From Paratinospora sagittata (Eukaryota > Streptophyta > Magnoliopsida > Ranunculales > Menispermaceae), in NCBI GenBank assembly GCA_035771175.1, contig CM069608.1, positions 13,172,019 to 13,236,018 of the forward strand: a stretch of 64,000 nucleotides of DNA. Reading direction: 5' to 3'. Positions 35,712 through 46,667 of this stretch are shown here, one piece after another (position 1 is the stretch's first letter; every line of letters starts with the position of its first letter). The translations under genes were made by a program, and so were the position numbers. Below the pieces are notes generated by a model. The model saw nothing but the letters and a program-made list of their open reading frames with translations, did no database searches and was not told the origin of the DNA.

Positions 35712-36999
35712 CATTACACTCATAATTGAGTAATTATATTAACAAACGTGTACAAGTTGATTACCACGTGTGACGAGGAATTTAAGTAATTTGGGATTTA
35801 GCGATTCAGGTGGGAATGATTCTAGGCTTTCATAATATTTTATTTTGATATATAGATAGGAATGTTAACTTAATTAGGTCCATAGTATTATTAGATTGCT
35901 TGTGCATGCCTATTGTACATGATTATATATATACAATGTTGAGATTGTTTAGCCATGATGATATGTGTTAACATGATTTTTATCCTGATCAAATGATAAT
36001 TGGATGCATGAAATTCATGTGGTAGTTGAATTTATTTATTAATTATAATGTCTGATAATGAAATGTATGATTTGGAATATCGGTATAATGAATGCGTGAA
36101 TACTATTATAATTGATTTTGTGACATGATACCATGTGTAGTGGAGTTGAATATGTTTTATGAATGCACTTAATACCGTGCTTTTACTGTACGTATGGCGT
36201 GACATCACCAAAAAACACGATTAAGATAAGAATCACACATATGGGGCAGTTATTCTAAGGAATATCGCCAATGTTCTAGTTTTTGGGCTGTGCCACCCTG
36301 AGTTTGATTTTCTAACGGTACGTGATTTGGAACGTAATGAAATTATCGACTCAAACAATCTAATGTTGCAACGATTAATGTGTGAAACTTGTTTGTAATG
36401 TTCTTGTGTATGTATCACAATAAAATATTGTGAATTGTTTAGATGACCCACTGGACTTTCAAGCTCACCCCTATTATTTTATATGCAGGTGCTTAGGAGA
36501 ATAAAATTGCGAGTTTGTTACATAGTGCAGAGTAGTAGGGGTGGGTTAATTAATTAGTATTATGGAACTGAATATTTTCATTTAATTTTAAAGGTTTATT
36601 ATTCAAACGAATTGTATTAATAATTGAAATTCAATGAATGTTATTACGGTCAGTAAAGACCCTGTGATTTATTTCACGTGTCAATGCCTTGGAATAGAAT
36701 TTATTAATTCTATTTGATGATTGTATTTAATGTTGTGTCCATGGTGGATGGACAAGGGCAAGTACCCTCGTATGAAGATAAAGATTTTATGAAGAATTAA
36801 ATGTATTCGTTCATCTTAACCAATAAGTAGGTTGGAAGAACATAAACTCATAGTTTTGCAAATTTTATTATCTATAAAATGGTTATGGGTTAAGATAAAC
36901 GGATACGAGTAACGTCTCGATTTTCAGTAATATTTTATATAAAATTAAAATATTCATTGTTTGAAAAAAAAAATTAGTTTTGAAAATCGGGGTGTTACA
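33575..36999 (+). repeat. Solo LTR, family B (B5), TSD CATTT
   Basis: A 3425-bp LTR from TGTAATACCCTGTTTCG to GGGGTGTTACA with TSDs CATTT at 33570-33574 and 37000-37004, inside LINE ORF1. A second TGTAATACC at 34193 starts the shared core, so the first 618 bp form an extra 5' module. It contains a 63-codon - strand open frame (34203-34012) that may be captured host sequence. The hairpin motif lies near 36450. Long (TA)n runs at about 34797-34845 and 35667-35709. Confidence 0.92.
34755..35712 (+). repeat. Array of about 100-bp AT-rich tandem units inside LTR B5
   Basis: Roughly nine imperfect units, each with GCAAYCAARATRTTATATAA, a TATATTTATATATATCATAC run and GCAACTCAAGTGTTATTATT. LTR B3 has about five such units and B4 about one, so copy number varies within the family. 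Confidence 0.75.
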
Positions 37000-37723
37000 C
37001 ATTTTCAATCCTGTAAAAAATATCTTGATTATAGCATTCGATTGGTAGTCCTCGTAATTGAATCCAAGCAGAAATAGTAGAAATTCAGTCATTAACTGGT
37101 TTAAAATTCAAAAACCATCGCTGGACTGAAAAATAATTGTCAAGAATGACCCATGGTCCACTCGTAATCGCTTTAACATAATCATCACCACAGACGAATT
37201 TCACCAAATAAAAGTCACAACTAAGATCAATAACCTCAATATCTCCATGGCATTTCCATAAAGATTTATTCCTTGCACAGATAAAGTTATACCCAACCGA
37301 CTTCCTAAGAAGTTTTACTATTACAATTTTCTTCCATGGTTGTCTCAATCGTTTAATGGTCCCTTCCTCTAAATAAATTTTATGCAGCAAAAGGTCGTCC
37401 TTCAAGTCTCCAGGATTGTCATTTGCCATAGAATCAGAAACTTCATCCACTTCCTCAGTCAAAAAAATAACAAAACAATCTTCTGGTTGTAAGCCATGAA
37501 GGAGTTTGTCCTTAAAAGAGGGTCCATCCCCTGTCGCCTGAATATTATTTGCTATGGCCTGTTCTTGTTCCTGTGGAATATCCTGGGACTGACTGATTTT
37601 CTCCTATTGCAAAGAGGACAAGATAATCTCGTCCAACTTCTTCTTCTTCCTACTACATTCCAAGAGATCCTGCTCCTGTCCAGATCTTGATGGGCATTCC
37701 ACTAAACTACTCTACTTTTCCAT
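37000..37723 (-). pseudogene. LINE ORF1, N-terminal part with DUF4283 domain
   Basis: Starts at the ATG complement 37723-37721. A basic stretch (SRKKKKLDEI) and SFKDKLL lead into a DUF4283 domain at about 37360-37085: WKKIVIVKLLRKSVGYNF and YVKAITSGPWVILDNYFSVQ. It continues past a stop to IQLRGLPIECYNQDIFYRIE at 37005. Plant L1 ORF1 proteins are thought to bind the element RNA. Stops at codon 4, near 37605 and at 37085. Confidence 0.8.
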
Positions 37724-37749
37724 TCGTTTCGTATTCAGCTCTGAGCTTC

Positions 37750-38912
37750 ATCCTTACCTAAGTTGGGTAAAATCTTTCCATTAAGATTCTTATGATTTTG
37801 TTTGAGTAAATCGGTTTTGTGCTTGATATGATATCTAGAAAATCGTTTTTGATTTGAATACTACTTGTGAAGCATATTTGATTTTCATATTACATTATCT
37901 TGTTTAGTGGTTTCATACATATCATGTGGTATCGATTCATGTGTTAAACTTACATTATTTTGAATTGATTTCATTGATCATTACTTGAGTATTTTGATTC
38001 TTGATCTTAACCATTTATATATTTAGAATCAACTAGTCTTAATCATTCTTGCATATTGATTCTTATGTTTTATACATATCACTGTTAGAATCAATATTTG
38101 AATACATGTGCATATTCGATTCTTGATTTCATATCATTAATATTTGAATCGATTGCATGTATTTGAAATCATCTATTTCAACACTTCACATCATTTAAGA
38201 TTTTGTGGTTGGAATAGTAGTGATTATTCATTCAAGATTGTACGCTTAATATTGTTAAGAGTGTTTTAGAATGTCTCTCTCTATCATTTGTAATCTTGAT
38301 GTATTGTTAACTTGTTAGTCAATCGAGACTATACCATATCTTTGTACGACTCGTAACCACACCCGTAAGTTGGTTACAGTGGGGCTTTCTAATCAAGCCC
38401 TTGTGTAGGCTAGGGTGTGCAGCTTTCTAATCAAACCATTGTGTTCATTAGTGTGTGTGGCTTACAAACAAGCCCTTGTGTTGGTTAATGTGTGGGGCTT
38501 ATAACCAAGCCCTTGTATTGGTTAATGTGTACGACTTCTAGACACGCCGGTAAGTTGACTAGCCAATAGTGTATTAAGAAATCCTAATCATGGGTGATTG
38601 GGTAGTGAACGTAGGTTCAAAAGAAACCAAATCACTATAAATCGTTATGTCCATTTATCTTTTTCCTGCACTTGATTATTTGATTTGTTACCTACTGCGC
38701 GTATATTCTGTTTAAATTAATTAACTGAGGCGTAATGCGAGAATCCGCCAAGTCCAATTCACCCTCCCTCTTGGACTATAATACTGGGCCAACAATATGC
38801 GCATTGATTTATTAGAGCTTTAATTTGAATTATTTAAAGGATTTCACAAGTGAACTTAGGATTGTCAAAACCAACAAAACGTCCAATTCACCTCCTTCTT
38901 TGGTGTCCAACA
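37750..38912 (-). repeat. Copia-like LTR on the - strand, right end TGTTGGACACC
   Basis: Read on the - strand from 38912 it begins TGTTGGACACCAAAGAAGG and soon GGTGAATTGGAC; a second GGGTGAATTGGAC follows about 130 bp later, so two LTR starts may be nested. Tandem units of about 37 bp with CAAGGGCTTG-type cores lie at about 38385-38540. The left end is approximate and no TSD was found. It carries the sequence repeated inverted at 17620-18135. Confidence 0.6.
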
Positions 38913-39395
38913 TATATGTAGTCTTTTAATGGCATATTTTAGTCTTCTTTCTCATTATTTAGAAAAATGAAAGCCATCAGTTCAAGTACAGGATAGCAGA
39001 CATCCAACGAATGATCATAATAATTAATTTCAAGAGCGGAGCTCTATCAATTGAGCTATATCCCCCAAGCCAAGTGGAGCATGCATGAAAGGATCAAATA
39101 CTTCTATTATTTTCATCTGTGTAGTTGGGTCAGGTTGGACTTGACCCAAAGACCTGGTATGTGGAAGTAAATCATCGGATCCAACTAATTAAGAGAGAAT
39201 CAATAGATTCAATCACACATTATGACTTTTCTTAATCATGTATAACTTTATATATCTTTTCAATCATGTATAACTTTTTAAATTTCGCACTATAGATATG
39301 CAAAAGGGAGGTGACACAAAAACGCAGGTGAGTACTAGGATCACTTTGTAGCCACACAGTGCACGTACAGCCCCCTAGTGGACCATGGGAGAAGG
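38913..39395. other. Intergenic between copia-like LTR and repeat block
   Basis: AT-rich; holds the tRNA-Ala-like fragment at 39031-39066. Nothing else recognised. Confidence 0.4.
39031..39066 (-). other. 5' half of a plastid-type tRNA-Ala(UGC) gene (fragment)
   Basis: On the - strand it reads GGGGATATAGCTCAATTG and then TAGAGCTCCGCTCTTG: the acceptor 5' strand, D arm and anticodon stem of plastid trnA-UGC, ending inside the anticodon loop. The 3' half is missing, so it is not a functional tRNA. Likely a small nuclear insertion of plastid DNA. Confidence 0.6.
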
Positions 39396-39643
39396 ACGCT
39401 TCACTATCTACTGCTCAATAGGTGCTTGTGTCCCTACTATATTTTTATACACAAAATCAACAATTATCACAAAATGTCTCTTTGGTTTGTTGTACTCTAT
39501 AAGTGGGTCACTCTATAAAACCTTTTTCCTAAAATTGTAGAGATGTTTACTTGCACAAGACAGAACATATAAAACAGTGATGGATATATGTCACCTGTGC
39601 CTTTGATTAAACACGGAAAGTAGGAACAGGTTCACAAGGATAC
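39396..39643 (+). repeat. Direct repeat block, copy 2 of 2 (other at 18146-18420)
   Basis: Same orientation and high similarity to the block at 18146-18420, with a few small deletions. Confidence 0.6.
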
Positions 39644-41880
39644 TTGGACTAGTCGATCAGTCGTGCAAGATAGATAGCAAAACAATAACTATTTAAGAAC
39701 TATTTCATAATAAATGAGTAGGTCAGCGGTGCGTTTTCCTAGCTAACCTTATAATAATGGTACCAGCTAATAATTCGGTGGAAGGTGTGAGAATAAAAAG
39801 TCATAAGAAAATTATATAATGACATATATTAATAAGCGACACACATTTTTAACACTAGCACTTTCTGCGAGTGTATCTTCTTCATGATTGTATGTTAAAC
39901 ATGTAGGTCACTTTTTATATTATTGAAGAGATTATATATACCCTCAAGAAATTAATTTAAACATTTTAATCGAAGGGATACGAGCATCCTTTAAAGTACA
40001 TTTTTTGAGTTGTAAAAGCATTTCTCATTTATAATTAGGTACTAATTCTACCACATGTTGTTATGGCATGTCGTTATCGCCTTAAGTGATCAGTGGCGAT
40101 CCCACGCATACCCAAATTGCAAAGAAAACTTATTGATTGTTAAAACCACTTAATTCTTTAGTGAACCCACCTGATATTGACTATTGACCTACTTGTCTCA
40201 ATTAGCTTTTGATTTGAAAAGCAAACAGTACTACTTGAAGCATGCTTTGATCAAGAAGCATCTAATATTCGATTTTATGCCTAATTATATATATATGTAT
40301 TATAAGATAAATCAGCAAATATATCTTACATCTACAGATTGGTTGAAACCTTCATTCGGTGCATTATTAAGTCATGTAGTCTTGATTTTCTGTATCTTCC
40401 AAAAATACCAAATTCTAAGTAGGTATATGCTCTTTTTGACATGACGCAATATTAATGAAGTACCTTTTCAATTGCAATAATTCTCTCTAACAACCCGGAA
40501 AAATATTAGATAAATAAAACCCTACAGCTATTGGTGCAAAGCTCGAAGAGACTTAGAAATCAAATCCCAAAAGCTACATCTGATGTTAGCCCATACAACC
40601 ATTCAGTCACATCTTGAATCCAGAGTGACAAAATTAAAGCAAGAAGCAAGGAATTGTATCACATATATTCCATCGTTTTCACGAGGACATATTAAGCACA
40701 CTTAGGTTCGAAATGCATGCACATAGATGATTCTCCTCATACATCAATATTTTTTAGCAGTCATCATCCCCATTGTTGTATTTCACCACTAAATACTAAA
40801 CATAACTTCACCATACAGTAAGTTTCATTAAGGTGGTTATTGTATGAAAAACGCTAAAGTCATATTTCTAGCTAACATTGATAAAAACATTTTAATCAAT
40901 GCATTGTTAGATTGTATTGAATGATGCACCTAAATGATTCAAGGTAACCAATAACATATTGATTAAGGAGATGTTTCCACGAATTTCAATTAAAATTTTT
41001 AACGTAGCACTATTCTTATTTATATTATATATGTATGATGCCAAAAGTTTCAAAGTTCAGTGTGATTATTTCTGTCATTCTTCCACAAATGTATTGAAAA
41101 CATTATTCTTTATTTTTAATTTATTTTAGTGATTTAAAGAGTTATACTAATGAGAAATATTTTCTCAAATTCAAGTACAACATAGATTAAGATTTATGTT
41201 TGTTTTCAAAACTAAGTCCAAGTACAGACAAAGGATTAAAAAATTGGGTATCCTATTCCTATTTACTAAAGGTAAAGTTGGTATTTTATATGCATATATG
41301 TAGGTCTCATAATTTTTTGAATTTCTTTTCTTTAGCTCTTAAAATTATAAAACTTTATGGTAAAATGTTGAATTGTATATTTTGTTCGATGCCTTTTATT
41401 GTAAAATTTATTTGATTACACATTGTAGTTTAAGAATTATAAGCATGTTGTAAAGAAAACGATAAAACAAGGCTGCTTATTTTTTAAAACATATGGGTAC
41501 ATATAAAAATTTATTGTCCATTTCTCAAATCAGGCCAAATACGAATGTGCTAGATATCTGTTAGAATAAAATATTGTGTGTATCCGGCTTATTGCCACAC
41601 CTAATTAAGAGCCAATGTTCAATGTATATGGTTAATAATTAGCATTTAACATTGATAAGACATGCATGCATATGCATGTATGAATGATTATAGAATGAAT
41701 ACAAACAAACCTCAAGTCAAGTCACTTTAACACCTTTGGATTACCTTAAATCTCGCATTAGTTGTTGTACAATTTGAGGCAATTGAAAAGTATTAAGATG
41801 GTATGATTTGAATTATAATCACTTTATCATTTTATACATCACGTATCTACTATGTGTTTGGCTACATCTTTTAATAAGCT
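39644..41880. other. Intergenic upstream of the SPIRAL1-like gene
   Basis: AT-rich, no convincing frame. A segment of about 150 bp at 40148-40298 recurs in the same orientation at 43988-44131, so direct repeats flank the gene. Confidence 0.5.
40148..40298 (+). repeat. Direct repeat flanking the SPIRAL1-like gene, left copy
   Basis: Shares GATATTGACTATTGACCTAC and GAAGCATGCYTTGAT with 43988-44131. The spacing of the two copies is about 3.84 kb. Confidence 0.65.
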
Positions 41881-41881
41881 C

Positions 41882-41894
41882 ATATATATATATA
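41882..41894 (+). promoter_or_regulatory. TATA-like element of the SPIRAL1-like gene
   Basis: ATATATATATATA followed by CAAGGG about 70-80 bp before the ATG, a plausible core promoter. Other AT runs are frequent here, so this is only a placement argument. Confidence 0.4.
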
Positions 41895-41960
41895 CAAGGG
41901 TTCTTGCCCATATGATTCCTAGCTAGATAGTCAAGAAGGAAAAGTTGAGAGAGAGAAGCG

Positions 41961-42412
41961 ATGAGTCGAGGTGAAAGCTATGGTGGAGGTAAGAGCTCAC
42001 TAGGTTACCTGTTTGGATCAGATCATAATCAACCATCAAGCCAAACTCCTGCATCTCCTTCTTTGAGCAAACCACCATGGGGAGATGATAACACTACCGC
42101 AGATGATGAAAAACTCATGAAGAACCACCATTCTCCAACAACACAGAAACAAAACATTACTAACAACTACCGCCGAGCTCAGGGCCAAAATTCAGGCAAC
42201 TTCATCACTGTGAGTAACACAAAATTAATTAATTAATTAACTAGCTATCTTTTATATCTTCCCAATTAATTGCACCTATGCACGTAATTTTTTGTGATTA
42301 TACAATGGTTTCATATCAAAATTAAAACATACAGGAGCGTCCTTCAACAAAGGTGCAGTCTGCTCCTGGTGGAGACTCGTCGCTTGGATACTTGTTTGGG
42401 GACAAAAAGTGA
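41961..42412 (+). CDS. SP1L: SPIRAL1-like microtubule-associated protein (2 exons)
   Basis: Exon 1 is 41961-42209 and exon 2 is 42335-42412; the intron has a GTGAGT donor and a TACAG acceptor. The spliced product is 108 residues, the usual size for the family. The N terminus has YGGGKSSLGYLFGSD and the C terminus PGGDSSLGYLFGDKK, the two similar end motifs that define SPIRAL1 proteins. The middle is polar and Pro/Ser/Thr-rich with a conserved NNYRRAQGQNSGNFIT just before the intron, continuing ERPSTKV after it. Members bind cortical microtubules and control directional cell expansion; that role is from the family. It is the only intact host gene in the window. The exact paralogue is not assigned. 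Confidence 0.95.
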
Positions 42413-43633
42413 TTTTTTACTAATATTTTTCTATTGAAATCTCTCTAGCTTGGGTCGATGAATCAGGTATGATATGGATTGAACATAGTATGGTGAAATC
42501 AATAAGGGCTTCTGCACCCAAAACTTGTTTTAAGGACTTAATTATTAGTTGTTAGTTTGGCATGTGTGCTTGTGCAGAGAGGAAAAGTTAGATAAATTGA
42601 TTAATAATGTTGGATTGACTCTTTGTGCTTGGGCTTTCAAAATATGTTGAAAGATTAATGAGACGTAAGATGCAGGTCCTATATCTATATATGGGAACTT
42701 CTAGTCGATTTGTGAAATATGTAACTTAGTTTTCTCATCAAATATATTAATTTGTGGTAATTAAGGATATAGACTAGTATGTAATATATTTGCATCTAAT
42801 CCTTTCAAACCAAAACTAAAACCCTAAAGTTCAAGTTACTAGTTGATGAATATCATGTATTTTGTTCTACATATTAAAAGATTAATATTTATTACAATTA
42901 GCATATATTTTAGCACTTATAACCCCTATGTTTTGAAGGAATATAACTAGTCGATTGACAGCAAGAGAGTGTGTACACTGTATATTAAAAATCTAAATTT
43001 ATTACAACTAGCATATGTATTAGCTTTTGCATTCATCTTTAATTAATTATAAATAATTGTCAAAGCACAATAGATGTTTTTCTGAACTAGTTGAAATCCA
43101 CCGGGTTCACATATATATATAGAGATGCTGTCCCATTTGATTATATTTCATACAATTTTGTGTTGAGAAGTGGATTTGATACCTAAAATAATTTACTCAT
43201 ATATATATATGGATATGGGTGTCTGTTGATTCAATCTCTTAAGGGCTCTATTAGAAAATCATAGTTAAGATTATTATCACAATTCATTGATATCATGTAA
43301 ATGCATATTTGTTATATATGTACGTAGTAGTGTATCACACACAAACACATATATGAAAAAGCTAGATAAATCTTTTGATGGCACTACTTATATTGAGGTA
43401 CATATGACAACTATGATTGAATTATATGATTCTAACCTATGGTACATTTAAGGGCAAAATTAATTGAAGAATTTGAGAGGCCAGGACTGCTAGCTAAGGT
43501 TGGGATTATTTGTATGTTGGTTGTCCAGATACGTAGAAAATATCATTTTTGTTCCATAGTCTTATGCATATATATCTTACAAGTTTTGCAATACAGTTCT
43601 TAAAGTTTGTAGCTAGGTAAAGAAAACATGATC
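42413..43633. other. Intergenic, 3' side of the SPIRAL1-like gene
   Basis: AT-rich. The first few hundred bases are presumably the 3' untranslated region. No other gene or repeat recognised up to the SINE. Confidence 0.45.
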
Positions 43634-43750
43634 CCATTGTTGGAACCCTTGGCTCAATGCTTTATTATTGAATGCAAGCTTTGATACCATGGGTTCAAAT
43701 GCCATCACCTTCCCAATCAAAAATACAATATAAAAAAAAAAAAAAAAAAA
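43634..43750 (+). mobile_element. tRNA-derived SINE with poly(A) tail
   Basis: About 117 bp with an A-box-like GGCTCAATGC (43651-43660), a B-box-like GGTTCAAATGCC (43692-43703) and a poly(A) tail (43732-43750). It is flanked by an imperfect 15-bp TSD: AAAGAAAACATGATC at 43619-43633 and AAAGAATTTATGATC at 43751-43765 (12 of 15 match). Short for a SINE; family not recognised. Confidence 0.7.
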
Positions 43751-43987
43751 AAAGAATTTATGATCATAGCTCTTATCTCAATTTGTAAATGAAATAAATT
43801 GAACCGCAAATGTGCTGGATTGTCCAGCAAAAGTATGGTGCTAGCCTGTTAACATGTGGTTGCAAAAGAAATTGTCACTAATAAAGTGTTCCACGGTGGA
43901 AGTGCATGATCATTGGAACCGTATTTGAATGTTTCATGGCCTTCTGGCTAATTACCACTTGTCTCAATTGGCTACAAAATGAATTTC

Positions 43988-44131
43988 ACTTAATTCTTTA
44001 GTGGCCCCACCTGATATTGACTATTGACCTACTTGTCTCAATTAGCTTTTGCATTGGAAAGGAAACAATACTGCTTGAAGCATGCCTTGATAAGCATCTA
44101 AAATTCAATTTTACGCGTAATTATATATATA
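43988..44131 (+). repeat. Direct repeat flanking the SPIRAL1-like gene, right copy
   Basis: Right copy of the segment at 40148-40298. It runs up to the Helitron end at 44134. Confidence 0.65.
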
Positions 44132-44133
44132 TA

Positions 44134-44587
44134 CTAGCAGGTGTGCACTGGCGTTGCACATAAATAAATTAATTTTTTATTAATTTTATTAATAATATGG
44201 GTGGTAGAACAACAGTTAGATAATCATAGCAAACAACACACTCATAACCACTAATGGTGGGAGTGGATGGGCAACTGTTTGGTATGAAATGGTACATTTT
44301 CTTTTACATAAGTATGAATTAGCACTTATAAATGTAAAATTTCAAATTTACCCTTATTTTTTAAATATCTAATTTTTTTACAAAGAACAAAATAGAGGGC
44401 AAATATGGAACAACGTAGAAATGGCGACATGGTGAGAAATTCCAAAGTATTTTTATTATTAGTAGTATAGATTTTTAAATATCTAATTTTTTTGGCAAAG
44501 AATAAAATAGAGGGCAAATATAGAAAAAAAAAATGTAAAATTGGCCACGCAGTGAGGGACTCCAAAGTATTCCTATTATTAATAGTA
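44134..44587 (-). mobile_element. Short Helitron fragment with duplicated 5' end
   Basis: On the - strand the 3' end reads TGTGCA, loop, TGCACA, then CCTGCTAG followed by T: a hairpin a few bases before a terminal CTAG, as Helitrons have. The other end has two tandem copies (about 44325-44472 and 44473-44587) of a Helitron 5'-end type sequence (CTATACTACTAATAATAA; ATACTTTGGAGT). No coding. Confidence 0.65.
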
Positions 44588-45049
44588 CTAGTGGTTGTGC
44601 ACGTAATGAAATAGATTGATGATGTGTAATTTTGGCTAATAAAAAAAAATTGAGTTATTGAATTGGCTTCATCACATTTTATGGTATTGGGGCATAGTAA
44701 TACATAACTTTTTATTTATTAAGTTTGTTCTTTTTTCCCTCCTCCTATTTTGGGCTTGGGACCGACATTGAGAAGTATTATACTTATCAATGACAGAGTT
44801 AAAAAAGGTTAATTTTTCTTGAACATATGTATGGAACGGAAAATGTGCACGGTACTGTATTAAAGCAACACGAAAAAATATAGCAAGGAGTTTTTTTGAT
44901 GATAAAAAAAGAGTTAAAAATTATTGTAAAAAAACTAAATAACAACCTTTATTAAATTTAGAAGAAGAAGTACAAATGTGTGATAATATTATATTTGATG
45001 GTTTTTATTATGTTCATTATGATATTTGATCAGTGCATGTTAATAAAAC

Positions 45050-46658
45050 ATCTTTGTAAATGATATTCTTAGTGTAAGTTCCGTAGTTATGAGGAATAGT
45101 TCCATTTTTTACCAAAACTTTTATCGTATTTCTAGTAATTCTTGATAGAGCTACATATATTTGTCCATTACTGAATACATGTTCAAAAAGATATATACCT
45201 ACGTTAGGTATTGTTTGTCCTTGTAATTTGTTAATTATTAATGCAAAAGCTAATTTTATAGGGAATTCTCAAATATGGTTAAAAGGCATGTTAACATTTT
45301 TATAAGGTTTTAAAGGTAGTCGTGGAATAAATACTCGGGTACCACGAAAGTGTCCACAAGCAATTTCTACATCAATTATATTTTTGTAAAATCCACGACA
45401 TATTAATCTTGTGTCCTTACATAGTCCAATCTTAGGGTCTAGATTCCCAAGAAGCATAATTGGAGCTCCTACTTTTAAGAGTTAACTTATGTGGAGGAAG
45501 TCCACCTGGTGAGATTGAATTTAAGAATTCTTGTTGATACAAATGCAGAATATCATCTTCAACACTATCAAATGAGTAGTATGTTTTTTATTCACCGGAA
45601 AATATATTAATTACTTCATTATTGATACAATCAACTGTTTCATTTTTAGGAGTTAATATAGTTGTATTAATAATGTATTCATTATCCATTAATGTTAAAT
45701 CTAAAGTTGGATAAATGCAATTTATTAATTCATATATTGATTGATGACCATGCCAAGGTATTATAAGTTCATCGGGTAACTTTATTAATTCATCTAAGAT
45801 ATAATTTTCATTACCATTTCCCATTCGTAAGAGGAAGTCCGCGAACAATGAATCATTTATAGCTCGCATATTTTCTTTAAGATGTATTATTTCAACTTGA
45901 GACCAAAATAATGATTTCACTATATAAGATTCTAGTGTTTCTGCACTAGTTCCATTTGTGACAACTGGTAAGACTTGACGAAAATCACTATCTAAAATCA
46001 TAATTATACCACCGAAGAGTTTATTTACATTCGTAATATCTCTTAATGACCTATCTAAAGCCTTAAATGCATTTCGATTAGCCATAGTTGCTTCATCCCA
46101 AATAATAACAAAAGTTTTACATGAAAGTTTTGCTAAATCTAAGTTTTAGGTAATATAACATATTGATGAAAAATTTAAAACTATATGAATTTTAAATCTA
46201 CAATGTGCAGATCTACCTCCTGGTAGTGTAGTAGTGGCTATTCCTAATGTTGCAGTTGCTAAGGTTATAATTTTTTCATTTCTTAAGTAAGCTAAAATTG
46301 CTTGGTATAAGCATGTTTTTCCTATCCCACCAAGACCATCGATAAAGAAAACTTTGCTAGATCTTTTTCGTACGCATTGAATAATTGTATGCAAAACATA
46401 TTTTTTATCTACATTCAATTTATTTACAGATTCTAAATCTGCAACTAGTATTTGTATGGATTGTTCTTCTAAAATCAAATTGGGGATATTAGAATTAAGA
46501 AAAGTAGAAGTTATTTGTGGAACATCATAGTCCGATATATATATACTTTTATTAAATTGTTGTAATATGTTATTAAGATCATGTAGACACTTATTTAAAT
46601 ATATTAAGTTGCCTATATTATTATTTGTCTCACTTGTTGATGGATAATCTTCAATCAT
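45050..46658 (-). pseudogene. Helitron helicase domain (PIF1-like)
   Basis: Leftwards from 46658: Walker A GGIGKT (near 46332-46315), Walker B IIWDEATM (near 46105-46082), DFRQVLPVV (near 45990), LKENMRA (near 45880), LLGNLDPKIGLCKDTRLICR (45460-45395) and C-terminal INKLQGQTIPNVGIYL and YVALSR (45235-45145). The Walker A has Ile where the family usually has Thr. An in-frame TAA near 46146 and stops after 45588 and near 45269 break it. The domain unwinds DNA during rolling-circle transposition. Confidence 0.85.
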
Positions 46659-46667
46659 GTAAGAGTA

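Larger units (their letters stand above)
18668..37735 (-). mobile_element. L1-type LINE, split by nested solo LTR insertions
   Basis: A single non-LTR retrotransposon on the - strand. Its pieces lie at about 37735-37000, 33574-31815, 29191-26966, 24401-24222 and 19749-18668, totalling about 6 kb, the normal size of a plant L1. The A-tail appears as T-rich sequence at 18668-18687. At each junction the reading frame resumes after removing the insertion and one copy of its 5-bp TSD, which shows the pieces are one element. The 5' boundary beyond the ORF1 ATG (37723) is not resolved and I found no LINE TSD. Multiple in-frame stops make it a dead copy. Confidence 0.88.

Noticed and set aside
39031..39066. 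Functional tRNA gene
   Set aside because: Only the 5' half is present; no anticodon completion, T arm or 3' acceptor strand follows.
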